DNA of 64,000 bases from Streptomyces sp. NL15-2K (lineage in GTDB: Bacteria > Actinomycetota > Actinomycetes > Streptomycetales > Streptomycetaceae). A model generated the notes under the pieces. That model was given only the letters and a program-made list of their open reading frames with translations. It did not search any database and was not told the DNA's origin. The DNA lies in contig NZ_CP130630.1 in assembly GCF_030551255.1 (NCBI RefSeq), positions 6,305,501 to 6,369,500 of the forward strand, given 5' to 3'. The translations under genes were made by a program, and so were the position numbers. Positions 8,792 through 17,555 of the stretch are shown piece by piece. Numbering within the stretch: position 1 is the stretch's first letter; every line of letters starts with the position of its first letter.

Positions 8792-9721
8792 ATGGAGCAT
8801 GAGGTGTTCGTTCCGGTTCCGGCCGAGCGGCTCAGGGAGGCGCTCGCCGATCCCGTGCGGGTCGCCCGGGCGGTTCCCGGGCTCCAGCAGGACGCCGGCG
8901 CCGAGCCCGTCACCGGGCGGCTGAAGGTGCGCGTCGGCAGTCACTCCATCACCTACCGCGGCTCCGTACGCGTCTCCGGACAGGACGACGGTTCGTACGC
9001 CGTCGAGGGCGACGCCACCGAGGCCCGCGGCACCGGCTCGGTCAAGCTCGCGCTCACGCTCCGCCTGCGGGACACGGACGACGGCTCCACCCTCACCTTC
9101 GAGGGAACGGTCTCCGCGGACGGCCGTGTCACCGAGCTGCCGCCGGATGCGGTGGCCTCGGCCGCGACCCGCCTGCTGAGCCGCTTCGCGGGGAACCTGG
9201 GGACGACCGCGCCGGACGACTCGCCGGAGCGGCAGGCGCAGAAGGAGCAGCAGGAGCAGCAGGAGCAGCAGGAGCAGCAGGAGCAGCAGGAGACACCGAA
9301 GGAGCCGCAGACCCCTGAGCCGGCCTCCGTCCTCGACGCCGAGGCTCCGCCGCCGTCCCTGGCCGAGGACCTCCCCGAGGACCTCCCCGAGGACCTCCCC
9401 GAGGACATCCCCCAGGACATCCCCCAGGACATCCGCCAGGACCTCTCCGAGGACCTGTCAGAGGAGGTCCCCGAAGACTTCGCGGAGCAGCCCCCAGAAC
9501 CGCCCCCCGAACCGCCCGCCGAGGCGGCCCACGCGCGGCGGACCATGATCGGGCGCAGCGCGGAGGAGGTCGACCACGCCCCGCCGCGCGGTCGCTACGC
9601 CCCCGTCCCGGCTCCGCAGACGGTCGCCCCCAACCAGACGCTCCGCTGGGCGGCACCGGCGGCGGCGCTGGTGGTGGCGTCGGCGATCGTCCTGGGCCGG
9701 GCGTGGCGCAGACGCCGCTGA
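8792..9721 (+). CDS. SRPBCC/CoxG-like protein with repeat-rich linker and C-terminal anchor
   Basis: Three parts in 309 aa. Residues 1-140 are an SRPBCC fold of the CO-dehydrogenase subunit G type (VPAERLREALADPVRVARAVPG; later GTGSVKLALTLRLR). Residues ~148-250 are low complexity: a (QEQ)n run from CAGGAG repeats at 9240-9293 and an ED[LI]P/QDIP run from ~12-bp repeats at 9364-9470, then Pro/Glu-rich sequence. Near residues 287-304 is a single hydrophobic helix followed by RAWRRRR, suggesting tail-anchoring. A TAGGCT hexamer about 12 nt before the ATG suggests a leaderless or nearly leaderless mRNA. Binding of a hydrophobic ligand at the membrane is inference. Confidence 0.78.
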   Translation: MEHEVFVPVPAERLREALADPVRVARAVPGLQQDAGAEPVTGRLKVRVGSHSITYRGSVRVSGQDDGSYAVEGDATEARGTGSVKLALTLRLRDTDDGSTLTFEGTVSADGRVTELPPDAVASAATRLLSRFAGNLGTTAPDDSPERQAQKEQQEQQEQQEQQEQQETPKEPQTPEPASVLDAEAPPPSLAEDLPEDLPEDLPEDIPQDIPQDIRQDLSEDLSEEVPEDFAEQPPEPPPEPPAEAAHARRTMIGRSAEEVDHAPPRGRYAPVPAPQTVAPNQTLRWAAPAAALVVASAIVLGRAWRRRR

Positions 9722-9778
9722 AGCCGGTCCCGACCGCCGCGGTCGACGACCGCCACCGACCGCCCTCTTGATCGGCGA

Positions 9779-9832
9779 CCGGACCAGTAGGGTCGTCCCG
9801 TGAGTCCGGACCAGTAGGGTCGTCCCGTGAGT
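9779..9832 (+). promoter_or_regulatory. Tandemly duplicated leaderless promoter and start codon
   Basis: Two exact 27-bp copies (9779-9805, 9806-9832), each containing a TAGGGT -10 hexamer followed 6 nt later by GTGAGT. The second GTG (9827) starts the epimerase. The first (9800) opens a five-codon frame (MSPDQ) that stops at the TAG inside the second -10. Confidence 0.8.
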
Positions 9833-10615
9833 AACGAAGACATCACGCTGACCGCGGGTGACGCGGAGGTGACCGTGCAGCCGGGCAACGGCGGCCGGGT
9901 CGGAGGGCTCCGCGTCGGCGGCAGCGAACTCCTCCGCCAGGGCGACCGCTTCGGCTGTTTCCCGATGGTTCCCTGGTGCGGCCGGATCAGGGACGGCCGG
10001 TTCCTGGACGGCGCGACCGTCCACCAGATGCCGCTGAACTCCCCGCCGCACGCCATCCACGGCACCGCCCGCGACGGCGCCTGGAGCACGGCCCGCGTCA
10101 CCGCGAACGAGGCGGTCATCACGTACGACCTCGTCGACCCCTGGCCCTACCCCGGCCGCGTCACGCAGATCGTCGCCCTGACCGAGGGCGCCCTGACGCT
10201 CACCATGTCCGTGGAGACGTACGAGACCTCCTTCCCGGCCCAGATCGGCTGGCACCCGTGGTTCAACCGGACCATCCAGGGAGCGGACGTACGGCTGGAC
10301 TTCACGCCGGCCTGGCAGGAGGAGCGCGGCGACGACCACCTGCCCACCGGCAACCGCCTCGACCCAAAGCCCGGCCCCTGGGACGACTGCTTCGGGATGC
10401 CCGGCGGTGTCGACGTCACCCTCACCTGGCCGGGGCAGCTGGAGCTGAAGGTGGCCAGCCCCGAGCAGTGGGTCGTCGTGTACGACGAGCAGGAGGCGGC
10501 CGTGTGCGTGGAGCCGCAGACCGGGCCGCCCAACGGGCTGAACACCCTGCCGCGCCTGGTCACACCGCTGGAGCCGCTGGAGGCCACGACCACCTGGAGC
10601 TGGCGGCGCCTCTAA
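9827..10615 (+). CDS. Aldose 1-epimerase family protein
   Basis: The 262-aa product is a galactose-mutarotase-like beta-sandwich enzyme that interconverts alpha and beta anomers of hexoses. Family landmarks: FGCFPMVPWCGRIRDGRF (residues ~43-60), NSPPHAIHGTARDGAW with the conserved His, IGWHPWFNR with the second His, and a C-terminal VCVEPQTGPPNG with the catalytic-type Glu. Length fits the short bacterial type. The start is the second of two duplicated GTG codons, each 6 nt after a -10 hexamer, so translation is probably leaderless. Its TAA stop overlaps the -10 hexamer of pyrE. Confidence 0.88.
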   Translation: MSNEDITLTAGDAEVTVQPGNGGRVGGLRVGGSELLRQGDRFGCFPMVPWCGRIRDGRFLDGATVHQMPLNSPPHAIHGTARDGAWSTARVTANEAVITYDLVDPWPYPGRVTQIVALTEGALTLTMSVETYETSFPAQIGWHPWFNRTIQGADVRLDFTPAWQEERGDDHLPTGNRLDPKPGPWDDCFGMPGGVDVTLTWPGQLELKVASPEQWVVVYDEQEAAVCVEPQTGPPNGLNTLPRLVTPLEPLEATTTWSWRRL

Positions 10616-10625
10616 GCTGGCTGGC

Positions 10626-11174
10626 ATGAGTGATGTACGCGGCGCGCTGCTGCAGCAGATCAAAAACAAGGCCGTGGTGCACGGCAAGGTGACCCTGTCG
10701 TCGGGTCTCGAGGCCGACTACTACATCGACCTGCGGCGTATCACCCTCGACGGCGAGGCCGCGCCGCTGGTGGGGCAGGTGCTGCTGGACCTGACCGCCG
10801 ACCTGGACTTCGACGCGGTCGGCGGTCTGACCATGGGCGCCGACCCCGTGGCCGCCGCCATGCTGCACGCGGCCGCCGCCCGCGGGAAGAAGCTGGACGC
10901 CTTCGTCGTACGGAAGGCGGCCAAGGCGCACGGGTTGCAGCGGCGCGTGGAGGGGCCGGAGATCGCGGGGCGGCGGGTGCTGGTCGTCGAGGACACCTCG
11001 ACCACCGGCGGCTCCCCGCTCACCGCCGTCGAGGCCGTGCGCGAGGCGGGTGCCGAGGTCGTGGCCGTCGCGACGATCGTGGACCGGGCGACCGGTGCCG
11101 CCGAGAAGATCCAGGAGGGTGCGGGGGTGCCGTACCTCTTCGCGTACTCGAAGGACGAGCTGGGCCTGGACTGA
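10626..11174 (+). CDS. pyrE: Orotate phosphoribosyltransferase
   Basis: PyrE joins orotate to PRPP to make orotidine 5'-phosphate in pyrimidine synthesis (cytoplasm). The 182-aa protein has the expected features: SSGLEADYYIDLRR at the N-terminus, a GLTMGADPVAAAMLHAA phosphate-binding stretch, the AFVVRKAAKAHGL lysine segment, and the PRPP loop VLVVEDTSTTGGSPL (residues ~119-133). A TAAGCT hexamer lies about 7 nt before the ATG and overlaps the stop of the preceding epimerase gene, so pyrE may have its own leaderless promoter there. It is followed by fba, an arrangement common in streptomycetes. Confidence 0.95.
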   Translation: MSDVRGALLQQIKNKAVVHGKVTLSSGLEADYYIDLRRITLDGEAAPLVGQVLLDLTADLDFDAVGGLTMGADPVAAAMLHAAAARGKKLDAFVVRKAAKAHGLQRRVEGPEIAGRRVLVVEDTSTTGGSPLTAVEAVREAGAEVVAVATIVDRATGAAEKIQEGAGVPYLFAYSKDELGLD

Positions 11175-11309
11175 CCGGCGCCGACCGCAGCATGGACCAT
11201 TCGGCCAAGTCTGGAAAGATGGGGCCGACGATGACGTCGCATCCCAGGTCTAGGTCAGGGCCGTAGGAACAACTCAGTACGCCAACCCGCACACCCAAGG
11301 AGCGGACGA

Positions 11310-12341
<1,032 letters not shown>

Positions 12342-12366
12342 CCTGCGCACTCGGTGAGGGTTCTGG

Positions 12367-12396
12367 GCGAGCCCGGTGCTACGGCGCCGGGCTCGC
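12367..12396 (+). terminator. Hairpin after fba
   Basis: Ten-base-pair stem (gcgagcccgg / ccgggctcgc) with a 10-nt loop, 25 bp after the fba stop. Confidence 0.75.
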
Positions 12397-12430
12397 AGCC
12401 TGTCCGAGGCATACGCGGTATACCTGAGGC

Positions 12431-13933
12431 ATGCCCGATGTCCGGCTGGCCTCGCCGCAAGGCAAGTGGATCCTGCTGACCACCGTCCTCGGCTCCAGCA
12501 TGGCGCTGCTGGACTCGACCGTCGTCAATGTCGCCCTGCCGCGCATCGGCCGCGACCTCGACGCGGACCTCGCCGCCCTGCAGTGGACGGTCAACGCGTA
12601 CATGCTGACGCTGGCCGGACTGATCCTGCTGGGCGGTTCCCTGGGCGACCGCTACGGCCGCCGCAAGGTCTTCGTCATCGGCGTCCTGTGGTTCGCGGCG
12701 GCCTCGCTGCTGTGCGGCATCGCCCCGAACGCCGGCGTCCTGGTCGCCGCCCGGGCCCTGCAAGGAGTCGGAGGCGCGCTCCTCACCCCCGGCTCCCTCG
12801 CCCTCATCCAGGCCTCCTTCCACCCCGACGACCGGGGCCGGGCGGTCGGCCTGTGGTCCGGCTTCGGCGGGGTCGGCGCGGCGATCGGCCCGTTCGTCGG
12901 CGGCTGGCTGGTGGACGGCCCGGGCTGGCGCTGGGTCTTCCTGCTCAACGTGCCGCTGGCACTGCTGTGCGTGCCCGTCGCCCTGCGGCATGTCCCCGAG
13001 TCGCGCGACGAACGAGCGCACGGGCGCTACTTCGACGTGCTGGGGGCGGGGCTGGGAGCGCTGGCCCTGGGCCTGGTGACGTATGCGCTGATCGAGGCGC
13101 ACACGGTGTCCGTCGGAGTCGTCGTCACGGCGGTGGCGGGTCTGGCCGCCGGGGTGGCCTTCGTGTACGTCGAGAAGCGCCGGCCCGATCCGATGATGCC
13201 GCTGGACATCTTCGCGTCGCGCCAGTTCACGGCGGTCAACCTGGTCACGTTGTGCGTGTACGCCGCCTTCGGCGGCTTCTTCTTCCTGGCCGCGCTCCAG
13301 CTCCAGGTCGTCGTCGGCTACTCCGCCCTCGGCGCCGGTACGGCCCTGCTGCCGACCACCGCCCTGATGTTGCTGCTCTCCGCCCGCTCCGGCGAACTGG
13401 GGGAGCGCATCGGCCCGCGCATCCCACTCACCGTCGGGCCTCTGCTGTGCGCCGCCGGCATGCTGCTGATGCTGCGGGTCGGGCAGGGCGCGTCGTACGT
13501 CCCTGACATCCTGCCCGCTCTGCTGGTCCTGGGCCTGGGCATGGTCACGCTGGTGGCACCGCTGACGGCGACGGTCCTCGGCTCCGTGGACACCGCCCGG
13601 GCGGGCCTGGCCAGCGGCATCAACAACGCGGCGGCCCGGGCGGCGGGCCTGATCGCGGTGGCGGCGTTGCCGCTGGTCGCGGGCATGGGGGAGGAGGCAT
13701 ACCGGTCGCCGGGGGCCTTCGACGAGGCGTTCGGGCGGGCGATGGTTGTGTGTGCGGGGGTGCTGGTGGTGGGGTCGTTGGTCGCGTTCGCGACGGTACG
13801 GCGGCCGGCCTCGGACTGCCGGAAGCCGGAGTGCCGGACGCATGGGTCGGTGGCGGTGCCGCCATTGGAGGGGCAGCGGCGGGGGCCCGGCCTTTCGAAG
13901 GGGGCCGGGGATACCCGGGCGTCCGGCGTTTGA
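12431..13933 (+). CDS. MFS drug:H+ antiporter, DHA2 (EmrB/QacA) type, 14 TM
   Basis: A 500-aa proton-coupled exporter. MFS motif A is intact (GGSLGDRYGRRKVFV), preceded by the DHA2 signature LDSTVVNVALPRIG in TM1 and followed by RALQGVGGALLTPGSLALI and the motif C region GFGGVGAAIGPFVGGWLV. About 14 hydrophobic segments fit the DHA2 class. The last ~45 residues are polar and their DNA contains a hairpin (CCCGGCC/GGCCGGG, 13886-13909). Possible substrates are hydrophobic toxins or secondary metabolites; none is indicated by neighbours and no regulator gene adjoins. A TATACC hexamer lies 7 nt before the ATG. Confidence 0.88.
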   Translation: MPDVRLASPQGKWILLTTVLGSSMALLDSTVVNVALPRIGRDLDADLAALQWTVNAYMLTLAGLILLGGSLGDRYGRRKVFVIGVLWFAAASLLCGIAPNAGVLVAARALQGVGGALLTPGSLALIQASFHPDDRGRAVGLWSGFGGVGAAIGPFVGGWLVDGPGWRWVFLLNVPLALLCVPVALRHVPESRDERAHGRYFDVLGAGLGALALGLVTYALIEAHTVSVGVVVTAVAGLAAGVAFVYVEKRRPDPMMPLDIFASRQFTAVNLVTLCVYAAFGGFFFLAALQLQVVVGYSALGAGTALLPTTALMLLLSARSGELGERIGPRIPLTVGPLLCAAGMLLMLRVGQGASYVPDILPALLVLGLGMVTLVAPLTATVLGSVDTARAGLASGINNAAARAAGLIAVAALPLVAGMGEEAYRSPGAFDEAFGRAMVVCAGVLVVGSLVAFATVRRPASDCRKPECRTHGSVAVPPLEGQRRGPGLSKGAGDTRASGV

Positions 13934-14622
13934 GGGTCGTGCGCAGTGCTCCTGATGGCCTGTGGTTCCTTGGTGCGACTGGGTATCACGGGGTGGTGTT
14001 CAATGTGGTGCGATCAGGCTTTTGTGGCACTTTCCGGTGATTGTTTATCGTGAGGTGCGGGAGCGTGATGGTGCATTCGGTAGCGTGCGTGTCACTGCGT
14101 GTCACTGCGTGTCACTGCGTGTCACTGCGTGTCACTGCGAGGCCGGTGAGAGCAGCAGTCACGATTCCGGTCTCCTTGAGAATCCGCCCCGTGCCCAGGA
14201 AAGCGACGCGGGGTCCCCGCCCCGCCCGGGTCCACACCGGGCGGAAAGCGTCCGGCGGGGCGGATACCCCAGCCTCCGAATCGCCGCAGCCGGCGGCGCC
14301 ACAGGCGGCAGGTACCGCACACGATGAGCACCCGCACCGCACCCGGCGGCGACGGCCCACGGTCCCACGGCAGGCGTCCAAACCCCGCCCAGCACGACGG
14401 ACCACTTCCCGGCATCCAGGAAAACCCAGGATCGCCCAGGGAACCTCAGCTCATCAGCGACGCTTGCCACGGGGAGACCGAGGTCCGGGTGACAGGGCGG
14501 AGCCCCTGGTGATGGGACGGGCAGGGGCGGCGGGGGCGAGGAAACCCATGCCGCACCCCCCCGCCCACGAAGGCCCGCCCCGCTCACCCCACCGACGCCC
14601 CTCCATGGGCGAGACTGGACCC
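13934..14622. other. Long intergenic region with short repeats
   Basis: About 690 bp between the MFS gene and DUF3151. It contains a run of five 10-bp repeats (14091-14140) and a GC-rich element, ggggcggcgggggcga (14524-14539), that recurs at 53848-53863. An open frame upstream of and in phase with DUF3151 exists, but its composition is not protein-like. I see no supported gene here. Confidence 0.55.
14091..14140 (+). repeat. Five tandem 10-bp repeats (gtcactgcgt)
   Basis: Five consecutive copies, the last ending in a instead of t. They lie about 480 bp upstream of DUF3151 in non-coding sequence. Confidence 0.9.
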
Positions 14623-15036
14623 ATGTCCATTCACGAAAACCTTCTCGGGGGCCCGCCCCCGACCCACCTCCCCGACGACCCAGAGCCGCGCGAGCTGCTG
14701 GCGGGCGGCACCGCCCCCGCGGACGTCGCCGCGAAGTACCCGACCTCCTCCCTGGCCTGGGCTCAGCTCGCCGACGACGCGTTCGAGCGGGGCAGCGTCG
14801 TGGAGTCGTACGCCTACGCCCGTACGGGCTACCACCGCGGCCTGGACTCCCTGCGCCGCAACGGCTGGAAGGGCCACGGCCCCGTCCCCTGGGAGCACGA
14901 GCCGAACCGCGGCTTCCTGCGCGCCCTGCACGCCCTCGCCCGCGCCGCCGGCGCGATCGGCGAGCAGGAGGAGTCCGAGCGCTGCACCCAGTTCCTCAAG
15001 GACTCCTCCCCGACGGCGGCCCAGACGCTGGGCTAG
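14623..15036 (+). CDS. DUF3151 family protein
   Basis: The 137-aa product matches actinobacterial DUF3151: LLGGPPPTHLPDDPEPRELL at the N-terminus, then VAAKYPTSSLAWAQLADDAF, YAYARTGYHRGLDSLRRNGWKGHGPVPWEHEPNRGFLRALHALARAA and GEQEESERCTQFLKDSSP. Function is unknown. The gene often lies near fba in actinomycetes, as here. The ATG at 14623 fits family length; no strong ribosome site is seen. The stop codon lies within three 11-bp tandem copies, so the C-terminus would stay the same if repeat number changed. Confidence 0.85.
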   Translation: MSIHENLLGGPPPTHLPDDPEPRELLAGGTAPADVAAKYPTSSLAWAQLADDAFERGSVVESYAYARTGYHRGLDSLRRNGWKGHGPVPWEHEPNRGFLRALHALARAAGAIGEQEESERCTQFLKDSSPTAAQTLG

Positions 15037-15060
15037 ACCTGGGCTAGACCTGGGCTAGAC
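15028..15060 (+). repeat. Three tandem 11-bp repeats over the DUF3151 stop
   Basis: Three exact copies of ctgggctagac. The TAG in the first copy is the DUF3151 stop; the later copies repeat it in shifted frames. Confidence 0.9.
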
Positions 15061-15082
15061 CGCCGCACCGCGGCATTCTCCG

Positions 15083-15128
15083 GGCCCGCCTGGTACTTCA
15101 CTGATGTACTTCACTGATCAGGCGGGCC
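15083..15128 (+). terminator. Hairpin whose loop is two 13-bp direct repeats
   Basis: Stem arms 15083-15092 and 15119-15128 (ggcccgcctg / caggcgggcc) are perfect. The 26-nt loop is exactly two copies of gtacttcactgat. A T-rich run (ttgcacttttc) follows, so it is probably the DUF3151 terminator on the plus strand. Confidence 0.7.
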
Positions 15129-15233
15129 TTGCACTTTTCGGTGACGACTGCGCAGGATGCGAGTGGGGACCGGGGCCCCGTGTCGGTAACGGCAGGGCGG
15201 ACCGCTACCCGGAGTACATATCAGGAGACAGCG

Positions 15234-16070
15234 ATGTCCCAGGCCCACGAGGCTCACGAGCCCGAGAGCCCGCATCTCGACTTCGCAGGCACGACGCCGT
15301 ACGAGGACTACGTCAAGGCGGACGTGCTCACCCACCTCCAGCACACCCTCTCCGACGACCCCGGAGAGATGGTCTTCCTGGTCACGACCCAGGTGATGGA
15401 GCTGTGGTTCACGGTCATCGTCCACGAGTGGGAGACCGCCGCGCGGGCCCTGCGCGGCGACGACGTACCCACCGCGATCGCCGCGCTCAAGCGTTCCGTA
15501 CGGGAGCTGGAGGCGCTGAACGCCTCCTGGAAGCCGCTCGGCCAGCTCACGCCGGCCCAGTTCAACGCGTACCGCAGCGCCCTCGGCGAGGGCTCCGGCT
15601 TCCAGTCGGCCATGTACCGCCGGATGGAGTTCCTGCTCGGCGAGAAGTCCGCGTCCATGCTGGTCCCGCACCGCGGCGCGCCGCGCGTCCACGCGGAGCT
15701 GGAGAAGGCGCTGCACGAGCCGAGCCTGTACGACGAGGTCCTGCGGCTGCTCGCCCGCCGCGGCCACGCGATTCCGTCGTCCGTCCTGGACCGTGACGTG
15801 TCGCGGCGCTACGAGCCCTCGGACGAGGTGGAGGCGGCCTGGGCGGCCCTCTACTCCGGTGACGAGAACGACGAACTCGCCCGGCTGGGCGAGGCGTTGA
15901 CCGACGTGGCGGAACTGGTGTGGCGATGGCGCAACGACCACCTGGTCGCCACCCGGCGCGCGATGGGCGCCAAGGCCGGCACGGGCGGCTCCGCCGGGGT
16001 GGCCTGGCTGGAGAAGCGCGCGCAGAAGAACGTGTTCCCCGAGCTGTGGACGGCGCGGTCCCATGTCTGA
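15234..16070 (+). CDS. kynA: Tryptophan 2,3-dioxygenase
   Basis: Haem enzyme that opens the indole ring of L-tryptophan to N-formylkynurenine, the first kynurenine-pathway step. The 278-aa protein carries TPYEDYVKADVL, FLVTTQVMELWFTVIVHE, the substrate-binding GSGFQSAMYRRMEFLLG and, near the C-terminus, RWRNDHLVATRRAMGAKAGTGGSAG with the haem-ligand His (His236). An AGGAG site 6-7 nt before the ATG supports the start. It overlaps kynureninase by 8 bp (ATGTCTGA), so the two are translationally coupled. Confidence 0.94.
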   Translation: MSQAHEAHEPESPHLDFAGTTPYEDYVKADVLTHLQHTLSDDPGEMVFLVTTQVMELWFTVIVHEWETAARALRGDDVPTAIAALKRSVRELEALNASWKPLGQLTPAQFNAYRSALGEGSGFQSAMYRRMEFLLGEKSASMLVPHRGAPRVHAELEKALHEPSLYDEVLRLLARRGHAIPSSVLDRDVSRRYEPSDEVEAAWAALYSGDENDELARLGEALTDVAELVWRWRNDHLVATRRAMGAKAGTGGSAGVAWLEKRAQKNVFPELWTARSHV

Positions 16071-17304
16071 ACTCGGTGTGAAGGCGGAGAAGCTGGACGC
16101 CGCAGATGAACTGGCGGGCGTGCGCGCGCAGTTCGTGCTCGACGCCGTGTCCGATCATGCGGCTGACGCCGCGGGCGTCTATCTGGACGGCAACTCGCTC
16201 GGCGCGCTGCCGGCCGCCGTCCCCGGCCGCGTCGACGACGTCGTACGGCGGCAGTGGGGCGAGCTGCGCATCCGGTCCTGGGACGAGAGCGGCTGGTGGA
16301 CGGCGCCCGAGCGGATCGGCGACCGGATCGCTCCGCTGGTGGGGGCGGCGGCCGGGCAGATCGTGGTCGGCGACTCGACGAGTGTCAATGTCTTCAAGGC
16401 GGTTGTGGGGGCGGTACGGCTGGCGCGGCTCGACGGGTCCGGCGGCCGGGACGAGATCGTCGTCGACGCCACGACCTTCCCCACCGACGGCTACATCGCC
16501 GAGTCGGCGGCCCGCATGACCGGCTGCACGCTCCGCCCGGTGACCCCGGCCGAGGTGCCGGGGGTGCTGGGCGACCGTACGGCGGCGGTGCTGCTCAACC
16601 ACGTCGACTACCGCACGGGCCGGCTGCACGACCTGCCGTCGCTGACGGCCGCGGTGCACGCGGCGGGGGCGTACGTCGTCTGGGACCTGTGCCACAGCGC
16701 GGGTGCCCTGCCGGTCGGGCTCGACGAGCACGGCGTCGACCTGGCGATCGGCTGCACGTACAAGTACCTGAACGGCGGCCCGGGCGCACCGGCGTACCTG
16801 TACGTGCGCCGCGATCTCCAGGACCGTTTCGACTCCCCGCTGCCCGGCTGGACCTCCCACGCCGACCCCTTCGGCATGCGGCCCGACTACGAACCGGCCG
16901 CCGGGGCCTTGCGCGGACGCGTCGGCACGCCCGACATCCTCTCCATGCTCGCCCTGGAGGCGGCCCTGGAGGTGTGGGACGGCGTCCCGATCGAGAGCGT
17001 CCGGGCCAAGTCCCTCGCGCTGACCGACTTCTTCCTGGAGTGCGTCGCGCAGTACGTCCCGCCGGGCCGGGTGGAGTCCCTGACGCCGGTCGCCCACGAG
17101 GAGCGGGGCAGCCAGGTTGCGCTGCGCTGCGAGGACGCGGGCGAGGTCATGCGGCGGTTGATCGAGCGCGGGGTGGTCGGGGACTTCCGGCACCCGGACG
17201 TACTGCGCTTCGGATTCACGCCGCTGTACGTCGGTTTCGCGGACGTGGAGCGGGCGGCGCGGGTGCTGGCGGAGACGCTGCGGGGTGGTGGGGGAGGCGG
17301 CTGA
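16063..17304 (+). CDS. kynU: Kynureninase
   Basis: PLP enzyme splitting kynurenine (or 3-hydroxykynurenine) into anthranilate and alanine. The 413-aa length is normal. Visible motifs: YLDGNSLGALP, RIRSWDESGWWTAPERIGD, the PLP-binding VVGDSTSVNVFK, DLCHSAGALPVGLDEHGVDLAIGCTYKYLNGGPGAPA with the Schiff-base Lys234, and FRHPDVLRFGFTPLYVGF. It overlaps kynA by 8 bp. With the formamidase-like gene downstream it completes tryptophan to anthranilate, which could feed catabolism or secondary metabolites; which one is not shown here. Confidence 0.94.
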   Translation: MSELGVKAEKLDAADELAGVRAQFVLDAVSDHAADAAGVYLDGNSLGALPAAVPGRVDDVVRRQWGELRIRSWDESGWWTAPERIGDRIAPLVGAAAGQIVVGDSTSVNVFKAVVGAVRLARLDGSGGRDEIVVDATTFPTDGYIAESAARMTGCTLRPVTPAEVPGVLGDRTAAVLLNHVDYRTGRLHDLPSLTAAVHAAGAYVVWDLCHSAGALPVGLDEHGVDLAIGCTYKYLNGGPGAPAYLYVRRDLQDRFDSPLPGWTSHADPFGMRPDYEPAAGALRGRVGTPDILSMLALEAALEVWDGVPIESVRAKSLALTDFFLECVAQYVPPGRVESLTPVAHEERGSQVALRCEDAGEVMRRLIERGVVGDFRHPDVLRFGFTPLYVGFADVERAARVLAETLRGGGGGG

Positions 17305-17305
17305 C

Positions 17306-17367
17306 GAATCGGCTGAGCTCGTTGACGGCGGTGAGTGAACCGACTGAGCTCATTGACGGCGGTGAGT
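17306..17367 (+). repeat. Two imperfect 31-bp tandem repeats
   Basis: Copies 17306-17336 and 17337-17367 differ at three positions. They directly follow the kynU stop, in the 250-bp gap before the formamidase-like gene. Confidence 0.85.
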
Positions 17368-17555
17368 ACGGCGTGACGCCGCCTGCTCCCGCCGTCAGCG
17401 AGGGCGACAGGGCGGCCCGGCGCCCTCACCGAGCGTGACATCCCCGTGTCCGCGCACGTCATGGGCCTGATAGCGTCCCCGCCAACGGCCGAATTCTCTC
17501 CTGGTCCGTCCTGTCCGTTCCGTCCAAGTCCGTTTCGTCGCTGAGAGGTTGGAGC

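Noticed and set aside
14091..14140. Possible CRISPR or att site
   Set aside because: 10-bp units without spacers, no integrase nearby.
14041..14622. In-frame N-terminal extension of DUF3151
   Set aside because: The extra ~190 residues include translated 10-bp repeats and are unlike the family, which starts at MSIHENLLG.
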